Shown: positions 8,615-18,715 of the stretch, piece by piece
Layout of the letters: each line of letters starts with the position of its first letter
Position numbering within the stretch: position 1 is the first letter of the stretch
DNA from: Spirochaetales bacterium
Lineage (GTDB): Bacteria; Spirochaetota; Spirochaetia; SZUA-6; RPPD01
Direction of reading: 5' to 3'
Assembly (NCBI GenBank): GCA_016929065.1
Contig: JAFGJO010000038.1
Span: 1 to 64,000 of the forward strand
Length of the DNA stretch: 64,000 bases
The notes under the pieces: generated by a model
What the model saw: only the letters and a program-made list of their open reading frames with translations
Database searches by the model: none
Told to the model about the DNA's origin: nothing
Position numbers and translations under genes: made by a program

Positions 8615-9414
8615 TGAATATTCCGGTCCGTGTGCAGAACCTTTCATTCAGCTATTCCGCAAAGCCGATTCTTGACAACATCTCGTTTTCATGTACTTCC
8701 GGGACGTTTACCGCAATCCTCGGACCGAATGGTTCCGGTAAAACAACACTGCTTCGGAACATCTCCGGCTGGCTCAAGCCGGCGCCCGGGACAGTATTTA
8801 TTTTTGACAAAGATACCACCCTCTTAAAAGAGAAAGAATTGGCGAGGCGTATCGCATGTCTTCGGCAGGAACACACGGGCGGATTTGATACTACGGTGTA
8901 TGATCTTGTTTTTCTTGGCCGTTCACCGTATATTCCCTATTTAAGCGGGCCAAAAGAAACTGATCGCTCTGCCGTGGCAGATGCTCTTGCACAGACGGGG
9001 ATCGAACACCTGGCAGAACGGAACATCAGCACCTTGAGCGGCGGAGAACTTCAGCGGGTTTATATTGCCCAGGCTCTGGCCCAGAACGCGGACATCCTTT
9101 TACTGGATGAACCGGTGACGCATCTGGATATCAAATATCAGCTGGAAATACTGTCCCTGATCAAGCTTCTGCAGAAGAACAATACCCTTACGGTAATTGC
9201 GGTATTGCACGATTTAAACCTTGCAGCGTCATTCAGTGAGAGGATTATTCTCCTGAAAGAAGGAACTGTATTCAAAGACAATACGCCCCAAAAGATATTG
9301 ACTCCAAAAAATATCGGGATGGTGTTTGGAGTACATGTCCGGCTTGCCGCTCACCCCGATACGGGTATTCCCCAGATCATGATGAAATACAGCAAGGAAG
9401 CATTGGAAAAATGA
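8611..9414 (+). CDS. BtuD/FecE-type ABC transporter ATPase
   Basis: A 267-residue ATPase energising the permease encoded just upstream. It shows Walker A (LGPNGSGKTTLL, about residue 36), the Q-loop (LRQEHTGGF), signature LSGGELQRV, Walker B (ILLLDEPVTHLDI) and switch His (VLHDLNLA). Family length is normal. It starts at the first of two adjacent ATGs inside the permease stop (ATGATG) and ends in an ATGA overlap with the MFS gene, placing that transporter in the same operon. Confidence 0.93.
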   Translation: MMNIPVRVQNLSFSYSAKPILDNISFSCTSGTFTAILGPNGSGKTTLLRNISGWLKPAPGTVFIFDKDTTLLKEKELARRIACLRQEHTGGFDTTVYDLVFLGRSPYIPYLSGPKETDRSAVADALAQTGIEHLAERNISTLSGGELQRVYIAQALAQNADILLLDEPVTHLDIKYQLEILSLIKLLQKNNTLTVIAVLHDLNLAASFSERIILLKEGTVFKDNTPQKILTPKNIGMVFGVHVRLAAHPDTGIPQIMMKYSKEALEK

Positions 9415-10685
9415 GTCACGATAACACGGTCTCTGTTACCTCTGAAGAACGCAGGCGCGGAACACGTCTGTTTTTTCAAAGCAGTTTTTTTAACGGCTTT
9501 GCCTTTGCGTTTCTGGCGGACAGCATCGTTCAGCTGATCGCCATTCACTTTGGGGCAACGAATCTGCAGCTTGGGTATCTGGCATCGGCTATCCATGTCA
9601 GCGGGTTTGTTATGCTGATTGTGCCCGTCCTTCTCGGCGGCAGGAAAATTGTCACAGTTTATTTTTTATTCTGGCTTTTGCGAGGGCTGTTGTCGCTCGG
9701 TTACGGCGGGGTTGTGTTTCTGGACGGACAGCCGGCAGTTGTTCTGATACTGGTTGTCTATACATTGTTTGCTGTATCCCGGAATATCGGAACTGCGATG
9801 GACAGCCCGCTGAAACACATTTTGTTTCCCGTAGAAAAACGGGGAAAACGTATCTCAAGGAATCTTTTCTGGTTTCAGGCATCACGGCTTTTGGGCCGGC
9901 TTGGAAGTTATCTCCTTTTCATGATCGATTTTTTTAATTCTATCCTTGGACTGGTTTTTATTCAGTATCTGGGAGTGGTCTTTAACTCCATTACAGCGGT
10001 TCTGATTAAAAAAATACCTGTGCAGGAACGTGTGGAAAAAACCAGTCTGGGCAAAGTTGCGACTATTGCCATGCAAATAGTGCATCACAAAGAACAGTTG
10101 ATGATTCTGTGTCTGTACCTGGTGACCATGGTTGCATTTATTTTTGTGTCACTGCTCGTTGCATTTCAACGGCGGGTTCTTGAATACTCTGAAACGACGG
10201 TATTGCTGATCCAGTTTTTTGCCAGCTGCGGCTATATTGCCGCGACGGTTGTTGCCCCGAAATTTATCGATAAAATAAAAAGTATTCCGGTTCTGCTTGT
10301 CGCATTCGGCTCGCAAATCCTCTGCATGGGTATACTGATATTCATCCCCGTCGACATCCATATCGCGATAATGATTATCCTCGTCGTGATTATGTATTTT
10401 GTGCATTCTATCCTGTTTATTATGAGCAACAAACTGCTGCTTGGTATTATTCCTGTTGCAGATAAAATCGGATTTTCAGTGGTTGTTAATTTTTCAACAG
10501 CCATTGCTGCACTTGTATTCGGTGCCGCAGCAGGAGGCCTGGCGGATATCTCCGAGGCGAATTCCTTTACTGTATCTCATATATATTCATTGAGTTTTAA
10601 TCTGGGTGGCCTTGTCTGCGTGATTGGCTTTTTCTGCACAATTATTCTGTATAAATATAAACAAAAGAAACTCATTGATATCTGA
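9411..10685 (+). CDS. Major facilitator superfamily transporter
   Basis: A 424-residue membrane protein with about twelve hydrophobic segments and short charged loops (FLADSIVQLIAIHFGATNLQ near the N-terminus; KKIPVQERVEK in the central loop). It resembles spirochaete MFS proteins of unassigned substrate. The ATGA overlap with the ATPase gene ties it to the uptake operon. It may export a used chelate or move a related compound, but that is inference from position. It ends three bases before the convergent DUF445 gene, with no obvious terminator between them. Confidence 0.8.
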   Translation: MSHDNTVSVTSEERRRGTRLFFQSSFFNGFAFAFLADSIVQLIAIHFGATNLQLGYLASAIHVSGFVMLIVPVLLGGRKIVTVYFLFWLLRGLLSLGYGGVVFLDGQPAVVLILVVYTLFAVSRNIGTAMDSPLKHILFPVEKRGKRISRNLFWFQASRLLGRLGSYLLFMIDFFNSILGLVFIQYLGVVFNSITAVLIKKIPVQERVEKTSLGKVATIAMQIVHHKEQLMILCLYLVTMVAFIFVSLLVAFQRRVLEYSETTVLLIQFFASCGYIAATVVAPKFIDKIKSIPVLLVAFGSQILCMGILIFIPVDIHIAIMIILVVIMYFVHSILFIMSNKLLLGIIPVADKIGFSVVVNFSTAIAALVFGAAAGGLADISEANSFTVSHIYSLSFNLGGLVCVIGFFCTIILYKYKQKKLIDI

Positions 10686-10688
10686 TTG

Positions 10689-12254
10689 TTACGGCTGCAG
10701 CAGCCTGACAATGATCTGGATAAATCCGATCAGGGCACCAAGGATTGCCCCGAACACATTGATCCATTTCAGATGTTTGGCGATGACCATCATTAAAAGG
10801 TTTTCAACCGCAATCACGTCGAGGCCATTGATTTTATTGACGACCAGTTCCTTGATATTCAGGCTCTGCATGGCGTGAGGGATTTTATCGGCCAGCACTT
10901 CCTTGAGGGTGAACGCCGTGCGCATCGCAAACTCCCGCTGCATTGTGTCGCTGACGCCGAAAAAATCCTTGATACTCCGGTCGCCCTGTTGTTCGCAGTA
11001 CGCAACTATATAGCCGGTAATGGCGGCTGAGGCATTCTTTTTAAATGAATCGGTAAAGACCGATGTCATGATTGTATCGCTCACGCCCTGCGGGGTTATG
11101 CCGAAGATGTCATGCGCCAGTGTTCCAAGGGTTTCTGATTCGTGCGAGGCAAGGAAGGATGTAATGCCCTTTGCAATTTTCCCTCCGATATCCTGGGTCT
11201 GCAGGAACTTGAACAGTCCGGCGACAAACTGCTGAATTTTTTCATCAGGGTCAATTTTCTGGGATTTTAAAATACCCTTGATTCCTTTTTTTCTGATATT
11301 CGATACTGCCTTCGAAAACGCTTTGACAATTTGTTCCTTGTTTTCTTCCTCATCAAAGATATGTTCCAGATGTGTGACCAGATTGTCGATGATCTCCGGC
11401 ATGTTTTCACTGATGGTTTTGTCGTACTGGCCGACAGAGACAAAAATACGCTGAATAAGGTTCAGCTTTGCCATTACTTCGTCCAGAAGAAGTTTGCCCC
11501 GTACTTCAATGGTTTGGCGTACAACCGGAACTTTCAGCCATGCAATGATTGCGTCGCGCAGAAAAGGCAGGATTGACCGGAAGAGATCGGCAGCCATAAC
11601 AGCCATGTCATCGGAAACAAATGCCGAGATCGTACTGTTTTGATCGACATGTCTGTGCGCCCATTTCTGAAGGATGGAAATTAATTTTTCATGGAACTCG
11701 GGATTCATGATCAGGTTTTCGAGTTTGTTTTTAAGTCCTGCTTCAATATCGATAGATGCCAGTATTTCGGAAAGCGGCTTGTCTGCGATTGATGATAAAA
11801 AATGATTAAGGACCGCTGCCGCACCGTCTGTAAAGGCAGGGCTGGTAAACAGGGAATCAAGAAGGCCCTGCAAAAGCTCCGATATGGTTGTCTGAATGAG
11901 CGGCAGCTTGTCTTTTGCTGCTTTGGCAAGCGGGAAGCTGAGGAGGTCCTGTGAAAACTCATATACCTGTTGTTCAATTGACTCGGAAACGGCAGGAGAC
12001 GCAAGCTGGCTGCGGACAGCATCTTCTGTCAACAGCTGGTTCGCGACCATGTTGCCAATGGAATCAGCAAGATTATATCGCTGTTTGGGGATGATCCCCG
12101 GAGTAAACGGTATTTTGATGCCGAATATCCGCTTTTCTTTCAGCGGCCGAAAAAGCATGCGGATTGCAATGTCATTGGTAATAAATCCGATTGCTGCGCC
12201 GATGACGGGGGGAAGAATCCAGGGGAGCAGCGAGAGTACATCATCCCAGTTCAT
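10689..12254 (-). CDS. DUF445 family membrane protein
   Basis: A 521-residue protein. Its start carries the DUF445/YheB signature: a first membrane helix, then GAAIGFITNDIAIRMLFRPL and PGIIPKQRYNLADSIGN. The long middle part (about residues 80-470) is amphipathic and helical with repeated DUF445 motifs. A second helix closes the C-terminus (FGAILGALIGFIQIIVRLL). The biochemical role of DUF445 is unknown. Its start overlaps the stop of the SH3 lipoprotein gene by four bases (ATGA), so the two are coupled. Confidence 0.88.
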   Translation of the reverse strand: MNWDDVLSLLPWILPPVIGAAIGFITNDIAIRMLFRPLKEKRIFGIKIPFTPGIIPKQRYNLADSIGNMVANQLLTEDAVRSQLASPAVSESIEQQVYEFSQDLLSFPLAKAAKDKLPLIQTTISELLQGLLDSLFTSPAFTDGAAAVLNHFLSSIADKPLSEILASIDIEAGLKNKLENLIMNPEFHEKLISILQKWAHRHVDQNSTISAFVSDDMAVMAADLFRSILPFLRDAIIAWLKVPVVRQTIEVRGKLLLDEVMAKLNLIQRIFVSVGQYDKTISENMPEIIDNLVTHLEHIFDEEENKEQIVKAFSKAVSNIRKKGIKGILKSQKIDPDEKIQQFVAGLFKFLQTQDIGGKIAKGITSFLASHESETLGTLAHDIFGITPQGVSDTIMTSVFTDSFKKNASAAITGYIVAYCEQQGDRSIKDFFGVSDTMQREFAMRTAFTLKEVLADKIPHAMQSLNIKELVVNKINGLDVIAVENLLMMVIAKHLKWINVFGAILGALIGFIQIIVRLLQP

Positions 12255-12625
12255 TTTATTTCCTGTGACCTGGTTTCTGCTTCTTTTTTTGTGGAAAATA
12301 TTTCAAGGTGAGAGCCGTATACCCAGCCGCGGCTTCTGCCGTCCTCGATCTTGTACCAGTAATCTGTATTATCGCCGATGTTTTCTTTTTCAAGCGAGCG
12401 TTCGATGATTTTGAGCAGTTCGCCTTTGGCAAGAATGGTCAGCGGTTCGCTGTCGCCCTGTGGGAGTGCACGGACACGCAGATACCGGGTGAGGTTGACC
12501 GCCCACAGAGTCCGGGACTGCAGGACCGGTGTCGGGGGAAGGGTGATGGTTTCCTTTTCTGAATCTCCGCTGCAGGAACCCAGAAGAGCAAATACAATAC
12601 CAAGAAAAACAAACAAATTCTTCAT
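12251..12625 (-). CDS. SH3-domain lipoprotein
   Basis: A 124-residue small lipoprotein. The signal MKNLFVFLGIVFALLGSC ends at a lipobox Cys (residue 18). A bacterial SH3-like fold follows at about residues 40-112: TRYLRVRALP, then GELLKIIER, then YWYKIEDGRSRGWVYGSHLE. Such domains usually bind cell-wall peptides or proteins. It is the first gene of a two-gene unit with the DUF445 protein. Downstream partners and ligand are unknown. Confidence 0.8.
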   Translation of the reverse strand: MKNLFVFLGIVFALLGSCSGDSEKETITLPPTPVLQSRTLWAVNLTRYLRVRALPQGDSEPLTILAKGELLKIIERSLEKENIGDNTDYWYKIEDGRSRGWVYGSHLEIFSTKKEAETRSQEIK

Positions 12626-12796
12626 AGGGGTGTTGTACCATAATTCACCAGCTCAAGCAAGAGAGAGAAGTGAATGCACTGTTTCTGTTTTGAAAACAAT
12701 TGCTTTTCAAAGAATCACCCGCTTTCTCTGCAGTTTTTTTTCGCGTCTGTATCCATTGTATTTTTTCTTGAATTTCGTGGTAAAAAAAGAGATGGT

Positions 12797-14788
12797 TCAC
12801 GTTCCCGGATACTCATTCCCGATGCGATTGATTTCGTCGCGGATCACCGCAGCTTCCTCAAACTCAAGGTTCTTGGCATGTTCAAACATTTCACTGTTCA
12901 GGCGGCGGAGATATTCTTTTCGTTCTTTTGAAATCAGCAGGTTGTAATTCTTTTTCAATACCTCAATGTCGAAAGCGGCGATCGCTTCTTTTTCTTTAGT
13001 TCTGCGTTCAAGGATGTCATGGATTGCTTTTTTGATGGTTGCAGGGGTAATGCCGTGCTTTTCATTGTACGCCTGCTGGATCGCTCTGCGCCGGTTTGTT
13101 TCCTCGATCGCGGTTTTCATGGCATCACTCTGCCGGTCGGCATACATGATGACCTTGCCGTTTACATTCCGGGCAGCGCGCCCGATTATCTGGATCAGGG
13201 ACGTGGCCGACCGCAGAAAGCCCACCTTGTCGGCATCAAGGATCGCGATAAACGAGACCTCGGGTAAATCAAGCCCTTCACGCAGCAGGTTGATCCCCAC
13301 AAGAATATCGCATTCACCGGTGCGCAGCGATTTTAAAATCTCCACGCGTTCAATCGTCTCGATTTCGGAATGCAGGTACCGCACTTTCAATCCGAGGCTC
13401 AAGAAATAATCGGTGAGATCTTCGGACATTTTTTTTGTGAGCGTGGTCACAAGGCTCCGCTCGCCTTGTTCGATGCGCTTGCGCACTTCGGCGTAAATGT
13501 CGTCGATCTGGCCGGTTGTCGGACGCACCTCGATTTCGGGGTCCAGCAGGCCTGTCGGCCGGATCACCTGTTCGACAACCTGTTCGGTATGAGCGTCTTC
13601 ATATTTGGATGGAGTGGCGCTGACAAAAACCGTGCTCCCCAAAAGCGCTTCAAATTCTTCAAACACAAGCGGCCGGTTGTCGAGTGCAGAGGGGAGGCGG
13701 AATCCGTATTCAACGAGTGATTCCTTTCTGGAGCGGTCACCTGCATACATGCCGCCTACTTGCGGTATGGTCACATGGGATTCATCGACGAATACCAGAT
13801 AATCATCGGGGAAAAAGTCCAGCAGCACGCCGGGGCGTTCGCCGGGTGCCCTGCTGCTCAAATGACGTGAGTAGTTTTCGATACCGCTGCAGTAGCCCAT
13901 TTCTTCGAGCATTTCAATATCGTATTCGGTGCGCATTTTAATGCGCTCTGCTTCGACGATCTTTTTTTGCCCTGACAATTGTTCATACCGGCCGGCCAGC
14001 TCTGTCTTGATGTTCTCAAGTGCTGATTTTATCCGTTCCTCGGGCATGACAAAATATTTGGCCGGGTACACCAAAAACGTATCGTGCTCAAGGATGGTAT
14101 CTCCGGTTAAAGGGTCAATCGTACGGATACGCTCCAGTTCATCACCGAAAAATTCAAGCCGCACTGCATGTTTGGAATAGGAGAGGGCTATCTCGATGAC
14201 ATCGCCGCGGACGCGAAATGTTCCGCGGTTCAGGGAGACGTCATTTCGTTCATACTGGATGCTGACAAGACGCGAGCAGAGTTTGCGGAAATCTGCTGCC
14301 TGGCCTTTATGAAGCTCCAGACGCATGTCGCGGAAATCTTTGGGATTGCCCAAGCCGTAGATGCACGAGACTGTCGCGACAACGATGACATCAGTGCGTT
14401 CCATGAGGGACGTGGTTGCGGACAGGCGCAGACGGTCAATTTCGTCATTGATCGAGGCATCTTTTTCAATGTACAGGTCGCGTTTTGCAACATACGCTTC
14501 GGGCTGATAATAGTCGTAATAGGATACAAAGTATTCGACAGCATTGTGCGGAAAAAAATCGGTGAACTCACGGAAAAGCTGCGCAGCGAGTGTTTTGTTG
14601 TGGGAGAGCACAAGGGTTGGTTTTTGGATTTCCTCTATGATACGGGCCATAGAATATGTTTTTCCCGATCCGGTAACACCCTTGAGTGTCTGAAACTTTT
14701 TTCCCTGCCGGATTCCTTCAACAAGCTTTGCAATCGCCTGTGCCTGATCTCCGGCATCCTGAAATGCCGATTCTATTGTAAATTGAAT
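12797..14788 (-). CDS. uvrB: UvrABC system protein B, apparent ATT start
   Basis: The DNA-damage recognition helicase of nucleotide excision repair. From 14788 the frame gives 663 residues, the normal UvrB length, with the canonical start region (QFTIESAFQDAGDQAQAIAK) and Walker A (GVTGSGKT). The beta-hairpin motif YYDYYQPEAYV, DESH box (VFVDESHVTIPQVGG), helicase motif VI (QIIGRAARN) and a C-terminal UVR motif (FEEAAVIRDEINRIG) follow. No ATG, GTG or TTG exists in frame between the upstream stop and the conserved N-terminus. GGGGAG (14801-14796) sits seven bases before ATT 14788, which I take as the start. Starting at the first ATG (14650) would delete the P-loop. It follows htrA by 25 bases, probably in one transcript. 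Confidence 0.93.
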   Translation of the reverse strand: MQFTIESAFQDAGDQAQAIAKLVEGIRQGKKFQTLKGVTGSGKTYSMARIIEEIQKPTLVLSHNKTLAAQLFREFTDFFPHNAVEYFVSYYDYYQPEAYVAKRDLYIEKDASINDEIDRLRLSATTSLMERTDVIVVATVSCIYGLGNPKDFRDMRLELHKGQAADFRKLCSRLVSIQYERNDVSLNRGTFRVRGDVIEIALSYSKHAVRLEFFGDELERIRTIDPLTGDTILEHDTFLVYPAKYFVMPEERIKSALENIKTELAGRYEQLSGQKKIVEAERIKMRTEYDIEMLEEMGYCSGIENYSRHLSSRAPGERPGVLLDFFPDDYLVFVDESHVTIPQVGGMYAGDRSRKESLVEYGFRLPSALDNRPLVFEEFEALLGSTVFVSATPSKYEDAHTEQVVEQVIRPTGLLDPEIEVRPTTGQIDDIYAEVRKRIEQGERSLVTTLTKKMSEDLTDYFLSLGLKVRYLHSEIETIERVEILKSLRTGECDILVGINLLREGLDLPEVSFIAILDADKVGFLRSATSLIQIIGRAARNVNGKVIMYADRQSDAMKTAIEETNRRRAIQQAYNEKHGITPATIKKAIHDILERRTKEKEAIAAFDIEVLKKNYNLLISKERKEYLRRLNSEMFEHAKNLEFEEAAVIRDEINRIGNEYPGT

Positions 14789-14813
14789 GAGAATACTCCC
14801 CTGCCGCGGGCAG

Positions 14814-16019
14814 TTATATTTTATTTATTGTTCGTGTCCGTTCAGTAAGCGGAATGGTAAGGGTTTTTACCGTCCCGTTCCGGTTTACTTTCACCGTGAC
14901 TTTTTCTCCGGGCTTGTTGTCCTCAAGGGCTGCAAACATGTCTGCAAGCGAGGTGATTTTTAACCCGTCGATCTCTATAATAATGTCTCCGCCCAGGTAT
15001 ATGGTGGTGCGGCGGTATTTTACCGCCCGTGTCTTGTCACCACCCTGAATTCCTGCACGCGCTGCCTGACTGCCCGGATTGAGCTCGGAGACCAGAACCC
15101 CTTCGGATACCGGCAGCTTTGCATATTCCACCAATGCAGGGAATAACTGTATCGGGGTGATGTCTATCCACCCGCGGTTTACTTTCCCGTATGCAATCAG
15201 CTCGGGGATAACCCGTTTTGCGATATCAATGGGAACGGCAAAACCAATCCCGACTGAACCGCCGGAAGGGGAATAAATCATGGTGTTGATCCCGATCATC
15301 TCGCCGTATTTATTCAATAATGGCCCGCCGGAATTTCCGGGGTTAATTGAAGCATCGGTCTGAATCATTTCACGGATGACATGATAATCATTGATTTTGA
15401 TTGGACGGCCTGTGCCGGATACAATCCCGGTGGTGAGGGTGCGTTCAAGGCCGAAGGGATTCCCGATTGCCAAAACCTTGTTTCCCACAAGTAAATTCGA
15501 TGAGGTCCCCAATGACATAGTGGTCAGCTTTTTGCCTTTGGGATCAAATTTGATCACCGCAAGGTCGTTTTCCGGATCTGTTCCGACCACTGACCCCTCA
15601 TATTCTGACCCGTCAGCAAGGGTGATGAACAGTTTTTCCGCTTTTTCAACAACATGATTATTGGTCAAAACAAGGCCTTTGGGATCAATAATTGACCCGG
15701 AACCGGTTCCCTGTTGGGGCACCGGCTCAAGAAAGTAATTATAGCCATAGGTCACTGAGGTAATATTTACCACAGCCTCGTTAAGTTTTCGGTAGACTTC
15801 AATATTTTCCCGCTCGTCCTGCGACACATTGTCCAGGTTCTGCGGAGCAGCTTCCTGAACCTTGTTTATGGGATTATACCCGACTGCATATGCTGCATTG
15901 GAAACACCCGCCGGGGAAAAAGGGAGGGTGATAAATCCAAGGAGGATACCGACAAGAATAAATCCCGCAATGCTCGCACCGGCGGTAATAAACAGGTGTC
16001 TGAGTGTGTAGAGTTTCAT
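14814..16019 (-). CDS. HtrA/DegP-family serine protease
   Basis: A 401-residue envelope protease that degrades or refolds damaged periplasmic proteins. An N-terminal membrane anchor or signal covers about residues 10-35. The trypsin-like domain carries His (LTNNHVV), Asp (DPENDLAVIKFD) and Ser (GNSGGPL). One PDZ domain (about residues 285-385) includes PVSEGVLVSELNPGSQAARA. A single PDZ makes it closer to DegS/HhoA-type proteins than to two-PDZ DegP. GAGG lies upstream of the ATG at 16019. uvrB follows 25 bases after its stop. Confidence 0.92.
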   Translation of the reverse strand: MKLYTLRHLFITAGASIAGFILVGILLGFITLPFSPAGVSNAAYAVGYNPINKVQEAAPQNLDNVSQDERENIEVYRKLNEAVVNITSVTYGYNYFLEPVPQQGTGSGSIIDPKGLVLTNNHVVEKAEKLFITLADGSEYEGSVVGTDPENDLAVIKFDPKGKKLTTMSLGTSSNLLVGNKVLAIGNPFGLERTLTTGIVSGTGRPIKINDYHVIREMIQTDASINPGNSGGPLLNKYGEMIGINTMIYSPSGGSVGIGFAVPIDIAKRVIPELIAYGKVNRGWIDITPIQLFPALVEYAKLPVSEGVLVSELNPGSQAARAGIQGGDKTRAVKYRRTTIYLGGDIIIEIDGLKITSLADMFAALEDNKPGEKVTVKVNRNGTVKTLTIPLTERTRTINKI

Positions 16020-16480
16020 TTTTCAACCTCGAAAATAAAAATTACAGAAAACTGAATTATACTGTTTCCCGGTATAAAAATCAGCTGCAAACAAATATTT
16101 CTATAATATATAAAAAAATAATGACAAGTTCCATAAAGGAGAACAATTTACGTAATTTTTTTTCCCGTCATTGACCAATCTTGAAAAACATCCGGGTAAA
16201 AAAAGACACAAAAAAACACCATGCATGGGTTATTTTTATCAGTCTGATCAGGATTGCACGATTACATTATGTATATGAGAGCAGCTTGTTAAAAGAGGAC
16301 GGCATGAGACTCACCCGTTTGATTATTATGACAAAGAAAATCTTGAGTCATTAAAGGTTTGATGCGGATTCGGCACAGCGGTCTGCACAGCGGTGCCAAT
16401 TCCCGGACAACAGCTGACGGGCCGAATTGTTCTTTGCCGGTGATGCAGTGACTTTGATACGGTAATTGGTCTTCGCAGGC
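16020..16480. other. Intergenic gap with no gene seen
   Basis: 461 bases upstream of htrA and downstream of the histidine kinase gene. The htrA-proximal half is AT-rich with A-tracts. A short tandem repeat (GCACAGCGGT at 16373-16382 and 16385-16394) is the only pattern found. No convincing terminator or small gene was seen. Confidence 0.5.
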
Positions 16481-18715
16481 CTATGGTTTTTTGCTGTCAA
16501 GTATATTCCGGATTTTCACTGCAAAATCTTTTTTGCTGATCGGCTTGTAGACAAGTGCGGCAATTCCGGCTTTGATGACTTTTTCTTTGGTGATCGAGTC
16601 ACTGTACCCTGTGCAAAGAATAATTGGTTTTTCAGGCGTGATCTTTAATATGGACTTTGCCAGATTGTATCCTGTCATATGCGGCATGGTCTGGTCGGTG
16701 ATGACCAGATCAAACATGTCTGGTGATTGCCTGTACTGCGTCAATGCATCGACACTGCTTTCAAGCGAGGTGACGGTATATCCCAGCGATTCGAGAAGAC
16801 TCTTTCCCAGTTCCATCAGTGTTGTTTCATCATCAATAAACAGGATATGCTCTGTTCCGGTGGGGATGTGCTGCGGAGAAGCGACATCCCCTGATGATTC
16901 CGTGGTATTCAGCGGCAGGAGAATACTGAAGGTGGTGCCTTCGTTTGGCCTGCTTTCAACAAAGATGTCTCCATGATGCTCCTTGACTATTCCGTGCACA
17001 ACGGACAGTCCCATGCCTGTTCCCTGTTCCTTGTCCTTTGTCGTGAAAAACGGTTCAAATATTCTATCGATAATGAGCGGATCAATACCAATACCCGTGT
17101 CTGTAATTTCCAGTTTTGCATACGGCCCGGGGGAAATATCATGATATTTCCGCATGGATTCTGGTGTGACAGTTTCCGGTACAAGACTGATGTCGAGATA
17201 CCCGCCGCTCTCACGCATCGCGAAGGCGGCATTTGTACAGAGGTTCATGATGATCTGATGCATTTGTGTCGGATCGGCGTTTACAACCATTGGTTGTTTA
17301 TCGATGCGCTGTCGTATTTCTATACTCGTCGGGATGGTTGACCGCAACAGTTTTACTGCTTCATCCACAATGACGGGAAGCTGAATTGGTTTCTGCTGTT
17401 CCTGACTTTTCCGGCTGAACGTAAGGATTTGTTTCACCAGATCTTTAGCCCGCAGGGCCAATGAAAGAACTGAATTCATATATTTATTGACAGTCTCTTT
17501 ATTGACTGATTGATCCTGAGCGAGTTCGGTGAATCCGATTATCCCGCCGAGGATGTTGTTGAAATCATGTGCTATTCCTCCTGCCAGGGTGCCAATTGCT
17601 TCCATTTTCTGTGATTGTTTTATCCGTTCCTCCAGCTTTTTTGCATTTGTAATGTCTATGAATATACCCACAAGCCCTACGACAATCCCTTCTGCATTGC
17701 GTATGGGCGCCTTCACTGTCTGGACGATGGATCTTTGTCCGTCGGAAAGGATATAATTCTCTTCAAACGTTTCTGTATTGCCTGCTTCCATTATTTTAAT
17801 GTCGTCTGACCGGTATTTATCTGCGAGCTCCGACGGGAGAAGATCATAATCTGTCTTTCCGGTAATTTGTTCCGGGAGCAGATTAAAATCACGGGCATAG
17901 TTTTCATTGCAGGCAATGTAGACGGATTGTTTGTCTTTATAAAATATTTTCTGGGGAATCATTTGCAGCAGTTCCCTGTGCTTTCGCTCGCTTTCCTTTA
18001 ACGCTTCCCGGATAATTGTTGTCTCAATGAGTTCATTTGAAAGTGAGTATGCCATGAGGATGACCATCCCGATGAATGAGTATTCAATTGTGTAGATAAA
18101 CTTGTAAAATCCCAGTGCAACTGCAGTATCGCCGGCAACTCCAAGTAAAAAAAGTATCACCGCCATAATCAATGGTTTTGCTTTCCTGCGGTCTCCTTTC
18201 AGGAAAAACCGAATACTGACCCAGAGCATATAAAAATAGCTGATGATGAGCAGATATGCTTCCATCTCCATGGCAGGACCAAAAGCCATTTCATGGTAGG
18301 TGACGTTTAGTCCAAACGGCAGTTGAAAATGCTTTACAAGAGGGATATCTGTCCAGCATAAACCGCTTTGATCGAATATCCCCAGAATTGAAAATCCGAG
18401 AAACAGGATCGAAAAACCAATAATTATTATATTTGATTTCCGCTGTGTATACGCCGCAACAAACCACAAAAAAGATATGACGAGTACTGCGAGAGTGACA
18501 AGCTGATAGCGCTGCCAGACAACACCCTCCTGCGGAGACATGACATTGTACAGTCCCGCGCACAGAATATCATAGACCCCCACTGCAATGCAGGTGATTG
18601 CGAAGGCAAGATCATGTTTTATTTTCGGCCTGCGCAGATAAACATACAGGTGGTAAAAACCGACATAGAAGGAGACGGTTGCCATCACAATCACAGGGAT
18701 GGACTGGAGGGTCAT
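16481..18715 (-). CDS. Hybrid sensor histidine kinase/response regulator with 7TM-type sensor
   Basis: A 744-residue orphan hybrid kinase. Residues 1-225 hold about seven membrane helices, resembling the histidine-kinase N-terminal 7TM sensor. A PAS domain (about 245-365; YIACNENYARDFNLL, GLVGIFIDIT) is followed by the phosphoacceptor box LAGGIAHDFNNILGG (His near 383). The ATPase domain shows the N-box (MNLCTNAAFAM), DTGIGID and GTGMGLSV. A C-terminal receiver (about 620-740) has FIDDE, phospho-acceptor Asp in VITDQTMP and Lys in VYKPIS. All catalytic residues are present. No DNA-binding domain or separate regulator adjoins it. The signal is unknown. Confidence 0.9.
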   Translation of the reverse strand: MTLQSIPVIVMATVSFYVGFYHLYVYLRRPKIKHDLAFAITCIAVGVYDILCAGLYNVMSPQEGVVWQRYQLVTLAVLVISFLWFVAAYTQRKSNIIIIGFSILFLGFSILGIFDQSGLCWTDIPLVKHFQLPFGLNVTYHEMAFGPAMEMEAYLLIISYFYMLWVSIRFFLKGDRRKAKPLIMAVILFLLGVAGDTAVALGFYKFIYTIEYSFIGMVILMAYSLSNELIETTIIREALKESERKHRELLQMIPQKIFYKDKQSVYIACNENYARDFNLLPEQITGKTDYDLLPSELADKYRSDDIKIMEAGNTETFEENYILSDGQRSIVQTVKAPIRNAEGIVVGLVGIFIDITNAKKLEERIKQSQKMEAIGTLAGGIAHDFNNILGGIIGFTELAQDQSVNKETVNKYMNSVLSLALRAKDLVKQILTFSRKSQEQQKPIQLPVIVDEAVKLLRSTIPTSIEIRQRIDKQPMVVNADPTQMHQIIMNLCTNAAFAMRESGGYLDISLVPETVTPESMRKYHDISPGPYAKLEITDTGIGIDPLIIDRIFEPFFTTKDKEQGTGMGLSVVHGIVKEHHGDIFVESRPNEGTTFSILLPLNTTESSGDVASPQHIPTGTEHILFIDDETTLMELGKSLLESLGYTVTSLESSVDALTQYRQSPDMFDLVITDQTMPHMTGYNLAKSILKITPEKPIILCTGYSDSITKEKVIKAGIAALVYKPISKKDFAVKIRNILDSKKP

